Of a stretch of DNA of 64,000 nt, positions 15,004 to 23,516 are shown one piece after another (positions within the stretch are counted from its first letter, which is position 1; every line of letters begins with the position of its first letter). Under the pieces are notes generated by a model that saw only the letters and a program-made list of their open reading frames with translations, did no database searches and was not told the DNA's origin. The position numbers were made by a program, and so were the translations under genes. Source of the stretch: Lachnospiraceae bacterium UBA7729 (GTDB lineage Bacteria; Bacillota; Clostridia; Lachnospirales; Lachnospiraceae); assembly GCA_002482005.1 (NCBI GenBank), contig DLFD01000021.1, forward strand, positions 5,645 to 69,644, read 5' to 3'.

Positions 15004-17598
15004 TTACCCGGCCGCTCCCGGGATATGGAAATCCACCGGTTTCAGAGGCGGGATGACTGTCCCTTCCTCACCCCAGAATGCTCTCAGGTTGCCGAACGGG
15101 TCCTTGCCCGCAGCGCCTTTGTCATCCTTATCAGTCTTTTTCTTTGAGGAGCCTTTCTTGCCTGATGCAGAGGCTTTTCCTGCCATCTCCTCTTTCGACG
15201 GCTCAAGTCCGAGTTTGTCGAGGACATCTCTGACCTTCTTCACCGGGAAGATCTCCAGAGACTTTTTCACTTCGTCCGCGACTTCATCAAGATCCTCTAC
15301 ATTCTCATAAGGAACGAAGACACGTCTTATGCCGGCTCTCTGCGCTGCCATCAGCTTCTCCGGAAGGCCTCCGATCGGCATCACGCCCCCTCTGAGAGAA
15401 ACCTCACCGGTCATCGCCCACTCCGGGCTGACCTCACGGCCGGTCACCAGGGATGCCAGCGCCGTTGTAAGTGTGATCCCGGCAGACGGGCCGTCCTTCG
15501 GGATAGCTCCTTCCGGTACATGAATATGAAGATCGTTCTTCTCGAACAGCTCCGCCTTGTCCGGATACATTGCCTTGACCAGGGAGATGGCGATCTGAAC
15601 GGATTCCTTCATGACATCGCCCAGCTGGCCGGTAACGATGACCTTGCCGTGCCCCTTGGTGAACAGGGTCTCGATAAAGAGGATCTCCCCTCCTGCTGCC
15701 GTCCATGCAAGGCCGGTCACAATGCCAGGCTTCTTCTCCTCCAGGATCGAATCATGGTGGATCGGATGCTGGTCCAGATACTGTCTCAGATCCTTCGCAT
15801 CGACCACAACCAGAGCCGGAGTCTGATCTGCTTTCCCGGCCGCGGCATCCTTTGCGGGAACTTTCTCCGCAGTCTCAGAAGCCTTGCCGGCCGCCTTGTC
15901 CTGAGACAGGCTCAGTGCGGTGGAACTGCCCTTACCGGAGTCCTTCAGGCCACTCTCCACGACTTTCACCGCTGCATATCTGCAGAGAGTATCCAGCTGT
16001 TTCTTCAGGCCTCTGACACCGGATTCCATAGTGTATCCGGAGATGATCTCCCGGATCGCATCATCGGTGACTTCCAGACGGTCAGACGTGATCCCGGTCG
16101 CCTTCATGGCTCTCGGAAGAAGATGTCTTCTGGCGATCTGGAACTTCTGAGCTGCCGTGTATCCCGGGAACTGGATGACTTCCATGCGGTTCAGCAGCGG
16201 TTCCGGAATGGTGTCGGTGGTGTTCGCCGTGCAGACGAACAGTACATCCGACAGGTCGTAAGGAGCGTTCATGTAATGGTCCGTGAAGCTGAAGTTCTGT
16301 TCCGGATCCAGCACTTCCAGAAGTGCGGAAGCCGGATCGCCGTTGTAATCACGGCTCAGCTTATCGACTTCATCGAGTACGATGACCGGATTGGAGGTCC
16401 CCGCCGTCTTCAAGGCATTCATGATGCGGCCAGGCATCGCTCCGATATAAGTTCTGCGGTGTCCTCTGATATCTGCTTCGTCCCGCACACCTCCGAGAGA
16501 GATCCTGACATACTTTCTTCCGAGAGCTTTCGCAATGCTCTGCCCGATGGAAGTCTTGCCGGTACCCGGAGCTCCCACGAACAGAAGGATCGATCCGGAC
16601 TGCTTCTTATTCAGACTCATCACGGCAAGCTGCTGAATGACCCTGTTCTTGACCTTCTTCAGGCCGTAATGCTCGCTGTCAAGGATGTCCTGTGCTTTCT
16701 TCAGGTCGATCTTCTTCGGTCTTGCTTTCTTCCAGTCAAGGGAAGTAACGAAATCAAGATAGTCGTAGAGCATCCCGTACTCATGGCCATCCTTGCCTTC
16801 CTGCTTCATCCTCTGCAGGACCTTGTCCGCTTCCCTGCGGGCGATCTCATTCATCCCGGATTTCTCGATCTTCTGCTGGAAACGGGTGACATCTGAAACA
16901 TTTTCCGGATGCATCTCGTCAAGCTGTTTCTGCAGGAAATCGATCTGCTTTCTCAGCGCATCCTCGCGGTAAAGCTTCTCATTCGTCTTCTTGGCGGCGT
17001 CTTCCGCTTCCGATGTGACGTCAGTCTCTGCGATGAAGCCGTAGATTGCCTTCTCGATCAGGTCCAGACGCTCGGACTCCCTGTCCGGCTCCAGAAAGTG
17101 GAATCGCTGCTCCGGCGTGAGGTTGAGGTAGCTGGACAGAGCTGTCGCCGCCTCCTCAAGCGTCTTCCAGTGGTTGACATACTGTCTTGCCATCAGCCCC
17201 CACGGAAACTTCTTCAAGAACTCAAAGAGTCTGCTCTTCATCAGGCTGAGGCGCTTATTCTGCTCCTCTGACGGGACATCCTCCTCGTCCGGGCGAAGGA
17301 CCGACGGAGCATACAGGTCATCTCCGCCGATCTGTACCTCTCCGAGGTCCATGCGGCTGAGCGTCTCAACCGTGACATCTCCGTCGGAATCCACTGATTC
17401 CACCCTTCCCGTAAGGCCGATCGGGAAGAAATCGTCTTTGGTCAGGTTCTCCTTCTTCCTGGCTTCCTTCTGGAAGATGAAAAGGATCTCGTCCCCCTCA
17501 TGGATCTCGGAAGGCGATGCGTCATCGAAGAAATCCTTCTTGAACGTCAGCGATATATGCGGGAGTATGATCATATTGTAAACAGGTACTGTAATCAT
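15004..17598 (-). CDS. lon: ATP-dependent Lon protease
   Basis: Lon is a hexameric cytoplasmic AAA+ protease that degrades damaged and regulatory proteins. Order: LON substrate domain (about 1-185), coiled-coil linker, AAA+ module with Walker A GAPGTGKT (near residue 343) and Walker B VIVLDEVDKL, then the protease domain with catalytic Ser in KDGPSAGITLTTA. An extra low-complexity segment (GSSTALS to ADQTPAL, about 50 residues) interrupts the end of the AAA+ module, and a Lys/Gly/Ser-rich tail follows the protease core. The ATG at 17598 has AAGGGGG before it; 17 codons upstream are excluded. Transcription likely starts from the CIRCE-overlapped promoter. Confidence 0.93.
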   Translation of the reverse strand: MITVPVYNMIILPHISLTFKKDFFDDASPSEIHEGDEILFIFQKEARKKENLTKDDFFPIGLTGRVESVDSDGDVTVETLSRMDLGEVQIGGDDLYAPSVLRPDEEDVPSEEQNKRLSLMKSRLFEFLKKFPWGLMARQYVNHWKTLEEAATALSSYLNLTPEQRFHFLEPDRESERLDLIEKAIYGFIAETDVTSEAEDAAKKTNEKLYREDALRKQIDFLQKQLDEMHPENVSDVTRFQQKIEKSGMNEIARREADKVLQRMKQEGKDGHEYGMLYDYLDFVTSLDWKKARPKKIDLKKAQDILDSEHYGLKKVKNRVIQQLAVMSLNKKQSGSILLFVGAPGTGKTSIGQSIAKALGRKYVRISLGGVRDEADIRGHRRTYIGAMPGRIMNALKTAGTSNPVIVLDEVDKLSRDYNGDPASALLEVLDPEQNFSFTDHYMNAPYDLSDVLFVCTANTTDTIPEPLLNRMEVIQFPGYTAAQKFQIARRHLLPRAMKATGITSDRLEVTDDAIREIISGYTMESGVRGLKKQLDTLCRYAAVKVVESGLKDSGKGSSTALSLSQDKAAGKASETAEKVPAKDAAAGKADQTPALVVVDAKDLRQYLDQHPIHHDSILEEKKPGIVTGLAWTAAGGEILFIETLFTKGHGKVIVTGQLGDVMKESVQIAISLVKAMYPDKAELFEKNDLHIHVPEGAIPKDGPSAGITLTTALASLVTGREVSPEWAMTGEVSLRGGVMPIGGLPEKLMAAQRAGIRRVFVPYENVEDLDEVADEVKKSLEIFPVKKVRDVLDKLGLEPSKEEMAGKASASGKKGSSKKKTDKDDKGAAGKDPFGNLRAFWGEEGTVIPPLKPVDFHIPGAAG

Positions 17599-17736
17599 CT
17601 GCTTTGTCCCCCTTATCTTGAGCACGGGCTGCTTTCCGCAGCCTTGCATGCAGGAAATGTTTTTCCCCTGAGATTCTGTCTTCTTTGCCGGCGCTCTCCG
17701 TCCCTCCGGTTTCCTGAGGGCGGATGATGCGTCAGA

Positions 17737-17782
17737 GCTAACATAACACGATATGTTAGCAGTGTCAATAGTCGAGTGCTAA
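17737..17782 (-). promoter_or_regulatory. lon promoter with CIRCE-like HrcA operator and second inverted repeat
   Basis: On the minus strand TTGACA (17763-17768), a 17-bp spacer and TATGTT (17740-17745) form a sigma-A promoter. Overlapping its upstream side is TTAGCAGTG-N9-GAGTGCTAA (17756-17782, as read on plus), which matches the HrcA CIRCE consensus TTAGCACTC-N9-GAGTGCTAA at 16 of 18 half-site positions. A second inverted repeat, GCTAACAT-N8-ATGTTAGC (17737-17760), covers the spacer and -10. Heat-shock repression of lon by HrcA is the inference. Confidence 0.85.
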
Positions 17783-17930
17783 CAATTAGGTATTCTATTT
17801 AATTTTATGCAATCTGTTTCTTTGACACAATCTCCGGATATGGCAGCTGGTTTCCCTGGAGCTCTCCTGCAAGCATGGTCGATGTTCGCTGTCGCCGCAT
17901 GGGCGGCGCTTTGTGGCTCTTCGCCGTACA
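17783..17930. other. Non-coding gap between asnB and lon
   Basis: Apart from the lon operator to the left and the asnB terminator to the right I see no feature. Open frames on both strands here share no recognisable protein pattern and lack a good ribosome site. Confidence 0.4.
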
Positions 17931-17962
17931 GAAAAAGGCAGCCCCAAAAGACTGCCTTGTTT
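17931..17962 (-). terminator. Terminator after asnB
   Basis: On the minus strand AAGGCAGTC pairs with GGCTGCCTT over a short loop and is followed by TTTTC. It lies about 90 bp after the asnB stop. Confidence 0.7.
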
Positions 17963-18051
17963 CCTTCCCGCACCTCCTGCAGGGATCTGTTCTATCCGCT
18001 TTCCGCTGTCTTTCTGATCCGCCGGTATTCCGCCAGGTCCTGCCGGGACTT

Positions 18052-19662
18052 TTATACTCCGCTGTCCCCGTAATTGGAAAGCACACGTGCGGATGGATCG
18101 TTGACGTCGCAGCCTTTCCAGCTTTTGTTCGGCATCCAGAAGTCTTTGATCATCTCTGCCTGTCCCGGGTAATACTGCTCGAAGATCTCGCGATAGAGCA
18201 GGCTCTCCTTGGTGAACGGCCTGCAGTAGCTGTACTTTGAGGAAAGGCGTTCAAACTCCTCATCCGTGTACTTCTTCTCCGCATATGCCTTGAGGTCATC
18301 GACCATGGAATGGCCGACTGCATCGGAGAATGCCGCTTTCTGCCTCCAGAGAATATTCTCCGGAAGTATATGGTCCTTCTCGAAGGCGTGCCTCAGCAGA
18401 TATTTGCCCATGTTGTAGGTGTTCATCTTCATCCTTGGGTTGATGCTCATGACATAGTGCACGAATTCCAGATCGCCGAACGGAACTCTCGCTTCGATAC
18501 TGTTGTCTGCGATGCAGCGGTCCGCTCTCAGGACATCGTACATATAGAGTTCATCGATCCTCTTCTTGGCCTCCGCCTGGAAAGCCTCGGCTGTAGGAGC
18601 GAAGTCGGTGTACTTGTAGCCGAACAGTTCATCTGAGATCTCTCCCGTCATCAGGACGCGGACGTCCGTCTGCTCGTGGATGGCTTTGCAGCAGAGATAC
18701 ATACCCATACTGGCACGGATCGTCGTGATGTCCCAGGTCCCCAGGATCCGGATGACCTCCGGCAGATGGTCGATGACATCCTGCGCAGTCATGTAGACCT
18801 CCGTGTGGTCCGCTTTGATGTAGTCTGCAACCTGTCTCGCGTACTTTAGGTCGATGGCATCCTTATCCATGCCGATGGCAAATGTGCGTACCTTCTTTCC
18901 CAGGATCTTCGAGGAGATCGCACAGACCAGGGAGGAATCGAGACCGCCCGAAAGCAAAAAGCCCAGCGGGGCATCCGCATCCAGTCTCTTGTCGATTCCC
19001 TTGATCAGTTTCTCGCGGATCGTGCGGCATGCTGTCTCGAGGTCGTCATGGTTGTAATCTTCGATGGTCGTAAGATCCATATAGCGTGTGAAGATTCCCT
19101 CGCCTTCCCTGGCTCCTGCCTTGCCGATGTAGTAGTACCCGGGCGGAAATGGGATGACCCGGTCGCATAGTCCCATGAGGTTGCATGCCTCGGACGCGAA
19201 CATGATGGATCCCGACTTCTTTGAAAAGCCGTAGAACAGCGGCCGGATCCCGATCGGGTCCCTTGCTGCGATGTAGCGGTCTCTTCTTGCATCGTAGATG
19301 ACCAGAGCATACTCGGCATCCAGCTTGCGGAACATCCTGGTCCCGTACTGCTCATACATCGGCAGAAGGACTTCGCAGTCAGAGACCGAACTGAATCGGT
19401 AGCCGAGATTCTTCAGCTGCCCCATAAGGATGCGGAAACCATAGATCTCACCATTGCAGATGACCATATTGTCATCTCTTGTGAAAGGCTGCATCCCTCT
19501 GTCGGACATATCCATGATGGCAAGCCTGTGGTAGCAGAGATAGCCGGAGGGTGTCTCTACAATGGAACTTTTATCCGGTCCGCGCGGGATCGTACGGTCA
19601 AACGCTTCTTTGAAATCATCGACGGAAAGCGCTTTATCTGTCAGGCACATGATCGAACACAT
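18052..19662 (-). CDS. asnB: Asparagine synthetase B, glutamine-hydrolysing
   Basis: Makes asparagine from aspartate, ATP and glutamine. The N-terminal glutaminase domain starts MCSI, giving the catalytic Cys2 after Met removal, and keeps HRLAIMD and the NGEIYGF glutamine-binding motif. The synthetase domain has the PP-loop LLSGGLDSSLVCAI (about residues 236-249) and the conserved RFAIGMD-type strand (here RTFAIGMD). At 536 aa it is close to the E. coli AsnB length. GGGGAGG supplies the ribosome site. Flanking terminators make it a single-gene unit. Confidence 0.93.
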   Translation of the reverse strand: MCSIMCLTDKALSVDDFKEAFDRTIPRGPDKSSIVETPSGYLCYHRLAIMDMSDRGMQPFTRDDNMVICNGEIYGFRILMGQLKNLGYRFSSVSDCEVLLPMYEQYGTRMFRKLDAEYALVIYDARRDRYIAARDPIGIRPLFYGFSKKSGSIMFASEACNLMGLCDRVIPFPPGYYYIGKAGAREGEGIFTRYMDLTTIEDYNHDDLETACRTIREKLIKGIDKRLDADAPLGFLLSGGLDSSLVCAISSKILGKKVRTFAIGMDKDAIDLKYARQVADYIKADHTEVYMTAQDVIDHLPEVIRILGTWDITTIRASMGMYLCCKAIHEQTDVRVLMTGEISDELFGYKYTDFAPTAEAFQAEAKKRIDELYMYDVLRADRCIADNSIEARVPFGDLEFVHYVMSINPRMKMNTYNMGKYLLRHAFEKDHILPENILWRQKAAFSDAVGHSMVDDLKAYAEKKYTDEEFERLSSKYSYCRPFTKESLLYREIFEQYYPGQAEMIKDFWMPNKSWKGCDVNDPSARVLSNYGDSGV

Positions 19663-19683
19663 AATCTTCCTCCCCTGAATACG

Positions 19684-19722
19684 AAAAAGGCGCTGACAGA
19701 TGAACGAACATCTGTCAGCGCC
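19684..19722 (-). terminator. Strong terminator after butyrate kinase
   Basis: A perfect 14-bp stem, GGCGCTGACAGATG with its complement, has a 6-nt loop and is followed on the minus strand by TTTTT. It separates buk from the asnB start. Confidence 0.88.
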
Positions 19723-19803
19723 TTCGCTGTTATGGAAACAATACCACTATCATGCTTCCATGTCAAAACATTTCTTTCGATATATCAAACCTTTCCGAAA
19801 TCT

Positions 19804-20928
19804 TTAAGACTCATCCGGCCGTTTCTGGAAATCGAAACCGGAGAAGACAGGCTTTCCGGAATAAATCTTCACCTGCTCCTCCCCCGTCAGGATCCTCATG
19901 GCTCCTGCAGCCATTGCCTCCTGTTCAAATTCGCCCGGATACTGATAGACCGGGGCGATCCATCCGCAGCTCTCCTCGATCCTCTGCCCGACTTCCGGAA
20001 ATCTCAGCAGGCCGCCGGTAAGCAGGATCGCGTCGACATTTCCCCTGAGCGGAGTGCTCATCATGCCGATCCACTTGATGACCTGGTAGATCATGGCATT
20101 CCAGACACGGACGGCAACCTCGTCTCCGCGCTCCACCATCGCATGGACCTTGTCGGAATTGGAAGTTCCGAACCAGGAAGAAAAACCACCCGCCTGAGAA
20201 CAGAGGTCCCGGATCTCCTCATCTGACTTTCCGAGAAGTACACGCCTGCCGTCGGTGACCGCGAGACTGCCCATCCGGGTCGGCGTGAAGGGGCCTTCCC
20301 CGCCGCCTGCATCATTGCCGTCGATCATGCGGCCATGATCGTGAGCGGTCACGGAGATACCGCCGTCGATATGGGCTACGATGAAATTACAGTCCTCATA
20401 CCGCTTCCCCATCCGCTTCGCATGGGTCCTTGCGGTTGCCTTCAGGTTCAGGGCATGGGAGACAGCCCTGCGGTAGACTCCCTTAAGACCGGTGATCCTG
20501 GCATCATCGCAGAGTTCATCCACGATCGGCGGGTCCATCATGATCATGATCCCGCCGTATTTCTTATGAACCTCATTCGCCATCTGGACCCCGAGCATAG
20601 ATGCATGATAGAGGCCGCCTTTTGCCGCCCTGGTATCGGCGATCAGCCTGTCATCGATCTGGTAGATCCCGCCGGGAACTGAATAGCATCCGCCTCCTCT
20701 TCCGACGACTGCATCGATCCCGGTCAGATCGATATGGTCCTCCCTCAGAAAGTCGTAGATGACCTTCATACGGTAATCAAGCTGATCGTTGATGGTCGGA
20801 AATGTCAGAAGGACCTTGGAATCGTGAAAGACGCTGGTCGTATAGATATTCTTATCGTTCTCGAACAGCGACAGCTTGGTCGAAGTCGAGCCCGGGTTGA
20901 TGATAAAGATGCGGTATCTGCGCTCCAT
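19804..20928 (-). CDS. buk: Butyrate kinase
   Basis: An acetokinase-family enzyme interconverting butyryl phosphate plus ADP with butyrate plus ATP. The ATP site begins IFIINPGSTSTKLSLF (residues 7-22), followed by VVGRGGG, HIDGGISVTAHDHGRMID and the C-terminal LTGGLLRF. At 374 aa it is slightly longer than typical (355-360). The phosphotransbutyrylase gene (ptb), often its neighbour, is not present in the window, so it is an isolated buk. It could also act on branched-chain acyl phosphates. It starts 4 bp after the zinc-ribbon gene ends and may share its transcript. Confidence 0.92.
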   Translation of the reverse strand: MERRYRIFIINPGSTSTKLSLFENDKNIYTTSVFHDSKVLLTFPTINDQLDYRMKVIYDFLREDHIDLTGIDAVVGRGGGCYSVPGGIYQIDDRLIADTRAAKGGLYHASMLGVQMANEVHKKYGGIMIMMDPPIVDELCDDARITGLKGVYRRAVSHALNLKATARTHAKRMGKRYEDCNFIVAHIDGGISVTAHDHGRMIDGNDAGGGEGPFTPTRMGSLAVTDGRRVLLGKSDEEIRDLCSQAGGFSSWFGTSNSDKVHAMVERGDEVAVRVWNAMIYQVIKWIGMMSTPLRGNVDAILLTGGLLRFPEVGQRIEESCGWIAPVYQYPGEFEQEAMAAGAMRILTGEEQVKIYSGKPVFSGFDFQKRPDES

Positions 20929-20932
20929 TGGT

Positions 20933-21772
20933 TCAGTCTCCTGTATTCTCTGTAGTATCGGTATCCTCCGGTGCGGACGGTTCCTCCGGTGCGGACGGTT
21001 CCTCCGGTGCGGTCGGCTCCTCCGGTTCGGACGGTTCCTCCGGTGCGGACGGTTCCTCCGGTTTCAGTTCACCGGTCTGAGGAATGATGTCAGGCGCTGC
21101 CGACTCTTCTCTTACCGGTGCAGAAGACGCTGCCTCTTCTGCTTTAGGAGTCTCCGGTATTGTGTCATCCGCCCAGTCATCCTTCTCTTCCTCGGCTGCT
21201 CCGTCCTGTACCTCTTCTCCTTTCCGAAGTCCCATCCTCCTGGATGCTCCTTCGAAAAGCTTCCTTCCTTTGTCCCTGAGACCAGTGAAGCCATTCTTCG
21301 TCTTAGCCGCCGCACTTCCGAAGAATTCTCCGGTCCTGTCCGCGGAACTCTTTGCGATCTTGCCGACTTCTGAGCCGACTTCCCTGAAATCCTGCGCAAC
21401 CTTTGATGCGGTTCCGTCTTCCGGCTGCAGTCTCGCCCCGCACTTTGCGCAGAACTTATCCCCCGGATCCGCCGGTTTGCCGCAGTTCGGGCAGTAGACG
21501 ATGCCATTCACCTGGTCCAGCTGCCTTGTGAACTTCTCGATATTGGCATAGGCAACCTTGACCGCTGCATATTCATCTTCAAGACCACTCTTCGGCGAAT
21601 CCGGATCTTCCTTATAGACACTCTCGCCGATCACGGCGAAGAGCCTCTCCAGCGACCTTTTCTCCGCAGTGATCCTTCCTTTGATCGTAACGCTGTCGCT
21701 CATCTTCTGGACGCCGTTCTTCGTGTCACGGCCGATCCTGGCCAGTTTTTTCCCAAGATTGCCAAGTCCCAT
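20933..21772 (-). CDS. Zinc-ribbon protein with Pro/Glu repeat tail
   Basis: A 279-aa protein, no family name assigned. It begins with a Gly/Lys-rich amphipathic helix (MGLGNLGKKLARIG), then a helical region and a double-Cys zinc ribbon YCPNCGKPADPGDKFCAKCGARL (starting near residue 92), then a DUF-like helical stretch. The C-terminal tail is a PEEPSAPEEPSEPEEPT array from an 18-bp repeat. There is no signal peptide. The ATG at 21772 follows AGAGGTG; the longer frame adds ten residues without support. Zinc-ribbon YgaB-like scaffold proteins of this kind are common in Lachnospiraceae, with no known role. Confidence 0.65.
   Translation of the reverse strand: MGLGNLGKKLARIGRDTKNGVQKMSDSVTIKGRITAEKRSLERLFAVIGESVYKEDPDSPKSGLEDEYAAVKVAYANIEKFTRQLDQVNGIVYCPNCGKPADPGDKFCAKCGARLQPEDGTASKVAQDFREVGSEVGKIAKSSADRTGEFFGSAAAKTKNGFTGLRDKGRKLFEGASRRMGLRKGEEVQDGAAEEEKDDWADDTIPETPKAEEAASSAPVREESAAPDIIPQTGELKPEEPSAPEEPSEPEEPTAPEEPSAPEEPSAPEDTDTTENTGD
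20963..21062. repeat. 18-bp coding minisatellite (PEEPSA tail)
   Basis: Five copies of the 18-bp unit TCCTCCGGTGCGGACGGT, with a few substitutions, plus part of a sixth encode the acidic Pro-rich tail of the zinc-ribbon protein. Confidence 0.9.
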
Positions 21773-21991
21773 AAAGACACCTCTCTTTCCTGTCCCAGAC
21801 AAAGCCCGGACGGGCTTTCTGATATGTCATCTTTTTTCTGTCCACACTAAATTTTACGCCTGCATATTCACATTTGTTTATAATTATTGAAAATGCTATT
21901 GTCAAGGCTTGCAGGTTTTAAGAAAAATCGTTATAGTTGTCGATATCAAAGTTTCTGAGGATAGCGGCATCAGCCGCGGGGAGAATATGGT

Positions 21992-22447
21992 ATGAAGTGG
22001 ACAGAGAAGTGTATTCTGGATCTGGAACACCACAATCTTTTTGAGGATGACGGACACAGAAGACGTTTCTATGATCTTCTTGACTGTTACTTCGATAAAC
22101 CGTTCTTCAGCAAAGGCCTCTGCAAGTGTATGTATCTTGCTGCGTGGGATACCGATCACTTCAGTGTCATGCTTGACACGCTCAATTCCACACTGATCGA
22201 GAGAGATTTCCATCTGAACCTCATGAAAGATCAGGGAGAGATGTATCAGGCGGAAGCCCATGATGACAGAGACCGTGCAAGTGAGGAGATGTGGCGCCTC
22301 ACGAACTCATTCATAAGCGGTCAGCGCTATGATCCGTCCGCCCTTTCCGACCTTGAGGTCATCAGTCCTGAATCTGCCTATACCATCAAGCGTGCCCTCA
22401 TGGCTGCAGAACTGATCGATGAACTTCCTCCCATCAGCCGCCGGTAA
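21992..22447 (+). CDS. Small protein resembling a degenerate Y1/RAYT transposase N-terminal half
   Basis: 151 aa. I do not recognise a named family with certainty. The stretch LFEDDGHRRRFYDLLDCYF followed by CMYLAAWDTDHFSVML lines up with the Y1 transposase pattern 'IF.DDEDR.RF..LL ... AYCLMPNHVHLL' of REP-associated tyrosine transposases. The catalytic HxH is reduced to DHFS, so one His is lost and strand cleavage is unlikely. The second half is acidic and helical, with no match I can name. It is followed 223 bp later by another protein with similar features. GGGGAG precedes the ATG. Confidence 0.5.
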   Translation: MKWTEKCILDLEHHNLFEDDGHRRRFYDLLDCYFDKPFFSKGLCKCMYLAAWDTDHFSVMLDTLNSTLIERDFHLNLMKDQGEMYQAEAHDDRDRASEEMWRLTNSFISGQRYDPSALSDLEVISPESAYTIKRALMAAELIDELPPISRR

Positions 22448-22521
22448 CGACATTCGGGAGAGTTTAGTACATATCTACAATCTGCGATCTGAAAAACCGT
22501 CATTATTTTTCTGCACTACTC

Positions 22522-22551
22522 TTGACTACCCCTTTCCTGTCCGAATATATG
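22522..22551 (+). promoter_or_regulatory. Possible promoter for the RAYT-like gene
   Basis: TTGACT (22522-22527) and TATATG (22546-22551) are separated by 18 bp, in a 223-bp AT-rich intergenic region before the gene at 22671. The rest of this gap holds nothing else I can identify. Confidence 0.4.
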
Positions 22552-22670
22552 GGAGTATTCTCTAAGATTTCTCAGTCAATTTCTATCATTATTCCAACTA
22601 TCTTTTATTATTCAGTCTGGTATCATTCTTTCCGGCAATTTTTAGACACTTCTAAAGGGGGAGGAATACG

Positions 22671-23297
22671 ATGATCACGCAATTACCTGCATGGCGGCAG
22701 GTAGTCTTTACCTCACTGAAGTTCGGATGCAAACTTCTGTGGGATGAGTGCTGCCGCCGCGAATATCTTGACTCAGTTGAAAAGGTCCGTGATATGGAAG
22801 GCTATGAGGTCTATGCATTCTCAATATTCAGTGACCGATTCTGTGCGGTGACCGGCAAGTTCGGAGAGTACCCGGAACAGGAAGCCTGCATGGACCAGAT
22901 GCGGATCCTGAAACATTTTCTGGAGAACAGTGATCTGCCCTCACAGGACAGAAACCAGTTTCTGAATGGAGACGGTCCTGCTCTCTTCTGCTGCAGCCTT
23001 GTTTCTTCCGAAGATGTTCAGAGCGCTGTGATCTATGTCCATCTGCTGGCTCAGAATCTCCACTATATCCGTTACGGCACAGGCTACTGGTGGTCATCTG
23101 TTCAGACATACAGGCAGCGTTACCGCTGGGATATCGTCGATACAAGTCTGGTCCTCGACGAGATCTCTCCGGACCGGGCCCATGCAAGAAGAGTCTTCAT
23201 CAGAAAGCACGGCCAGGCAAGCCGTGCAGGCAACCCGCTTCCGGAATGCCTGAAGGATCTGCGGCAGTACAGCCTATGTGACAAACCAGATAAATGA
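22671..23297 (+). CDS. Degenerate REP-associated tyrosine transposase-like protein
   Basis: 208 aa. The C-terminal half, IYVHLLAQNLHYIRYGTGYWWSSVQTYR...VDTSLVLDEI..DRAHARRVF, follows the RAYT pattern 'RYIHLNPVRAGLV..PEDYPWSSYRAYLG...DTD.VL.LF..DREEARR.Y' residue for residue at most anchor points, including a Tyr at the catalytic-helix position. The N-terminal half has YEVYAFSIFSDRFCAV where active enzymes have 'AYCLMPNHVHLL', so both metal-binding His are gone. I infer a domesticated, non-cleaving DNA-binding relative. A folded repeat element starts immediately after its stop. GGGGGAGG supplies a strong ribosome site, so the gene appears expressed. Confidence 0.55.
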   Translation: MITQLPAWRQVVFTSLKFGCKLLWDECCRREYLDSVEKVRDMEGYEVYAFSIFSDRFCAVTGKFGEYPEQEACMDQMRILKHFLENSDLPSQDRNQFLNGDGPALFCCSLVSSEDVQSAVIYVHLLAQNLHYIRYGTGYWWSSVQTYRQRYRWDIVDTSLVLDEISPDRAHARRVFIRKHGQASRAGNPLPECLKDLRQYSLCDKPDK

Positions 23298-23298
23298 T

Positions 23299-23516
23299 GA
23301 TATGATGACGCAAGTGCCAAAAGTCATTGGCCATGTGCGCTTGCGCACATAAGGCCATATGACTTATTGGCACGCCTAACACTGAGCACGTAGGAATTTG
23401 CGTATGCAAATTCCGAGAGTGCGAAGTGTTAAGGATTGCGGGAGTTGCGAAGCAACGAAGCAATCCGTGCGTCAAAGCGTGTGACAAAAGGGACTTTTGG
23501 CACACGCATCATATGA
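23299..23516 (+). repeat. Structured repeat element, copy A (three hairpins, GTAG)
   Basis: About 218 nt folding into: 5' arm ATATGATG...GTGCCAAAAGTC; hairpin 1 (about 23313-23373) with GCTTGC apex; hairpin 2 AACACT...AGTGTT (about 23377-23430) holding GTAG then GGAATTTGC / GCAAATTCC; hairpin 3 GGATTGC..GTTGC.GAA.GCAAC..GCAATCC (about 23433-23466); and 3' arm GACTTTTGGCAC...CATCATAT. The 5' arm can pair either with the far side of hairpin 1 or with the 3' arm. Copy B shares the core almost exactly. Confidence 0.8.

Noticed and set aside
17779..18086. Several 60-120-codon frames between lon and asnB
   Set aside because: The region contains the lon operator and the asnB terminator; no frame has a ribosome site or domain pattern.
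22448..22670. A small RNA in the AT-rich gap between the two Y1-like genes
   Set aside because: A promoter-like pair is present but no terminator hairpin; it is better explained as the promoter of the next gene.
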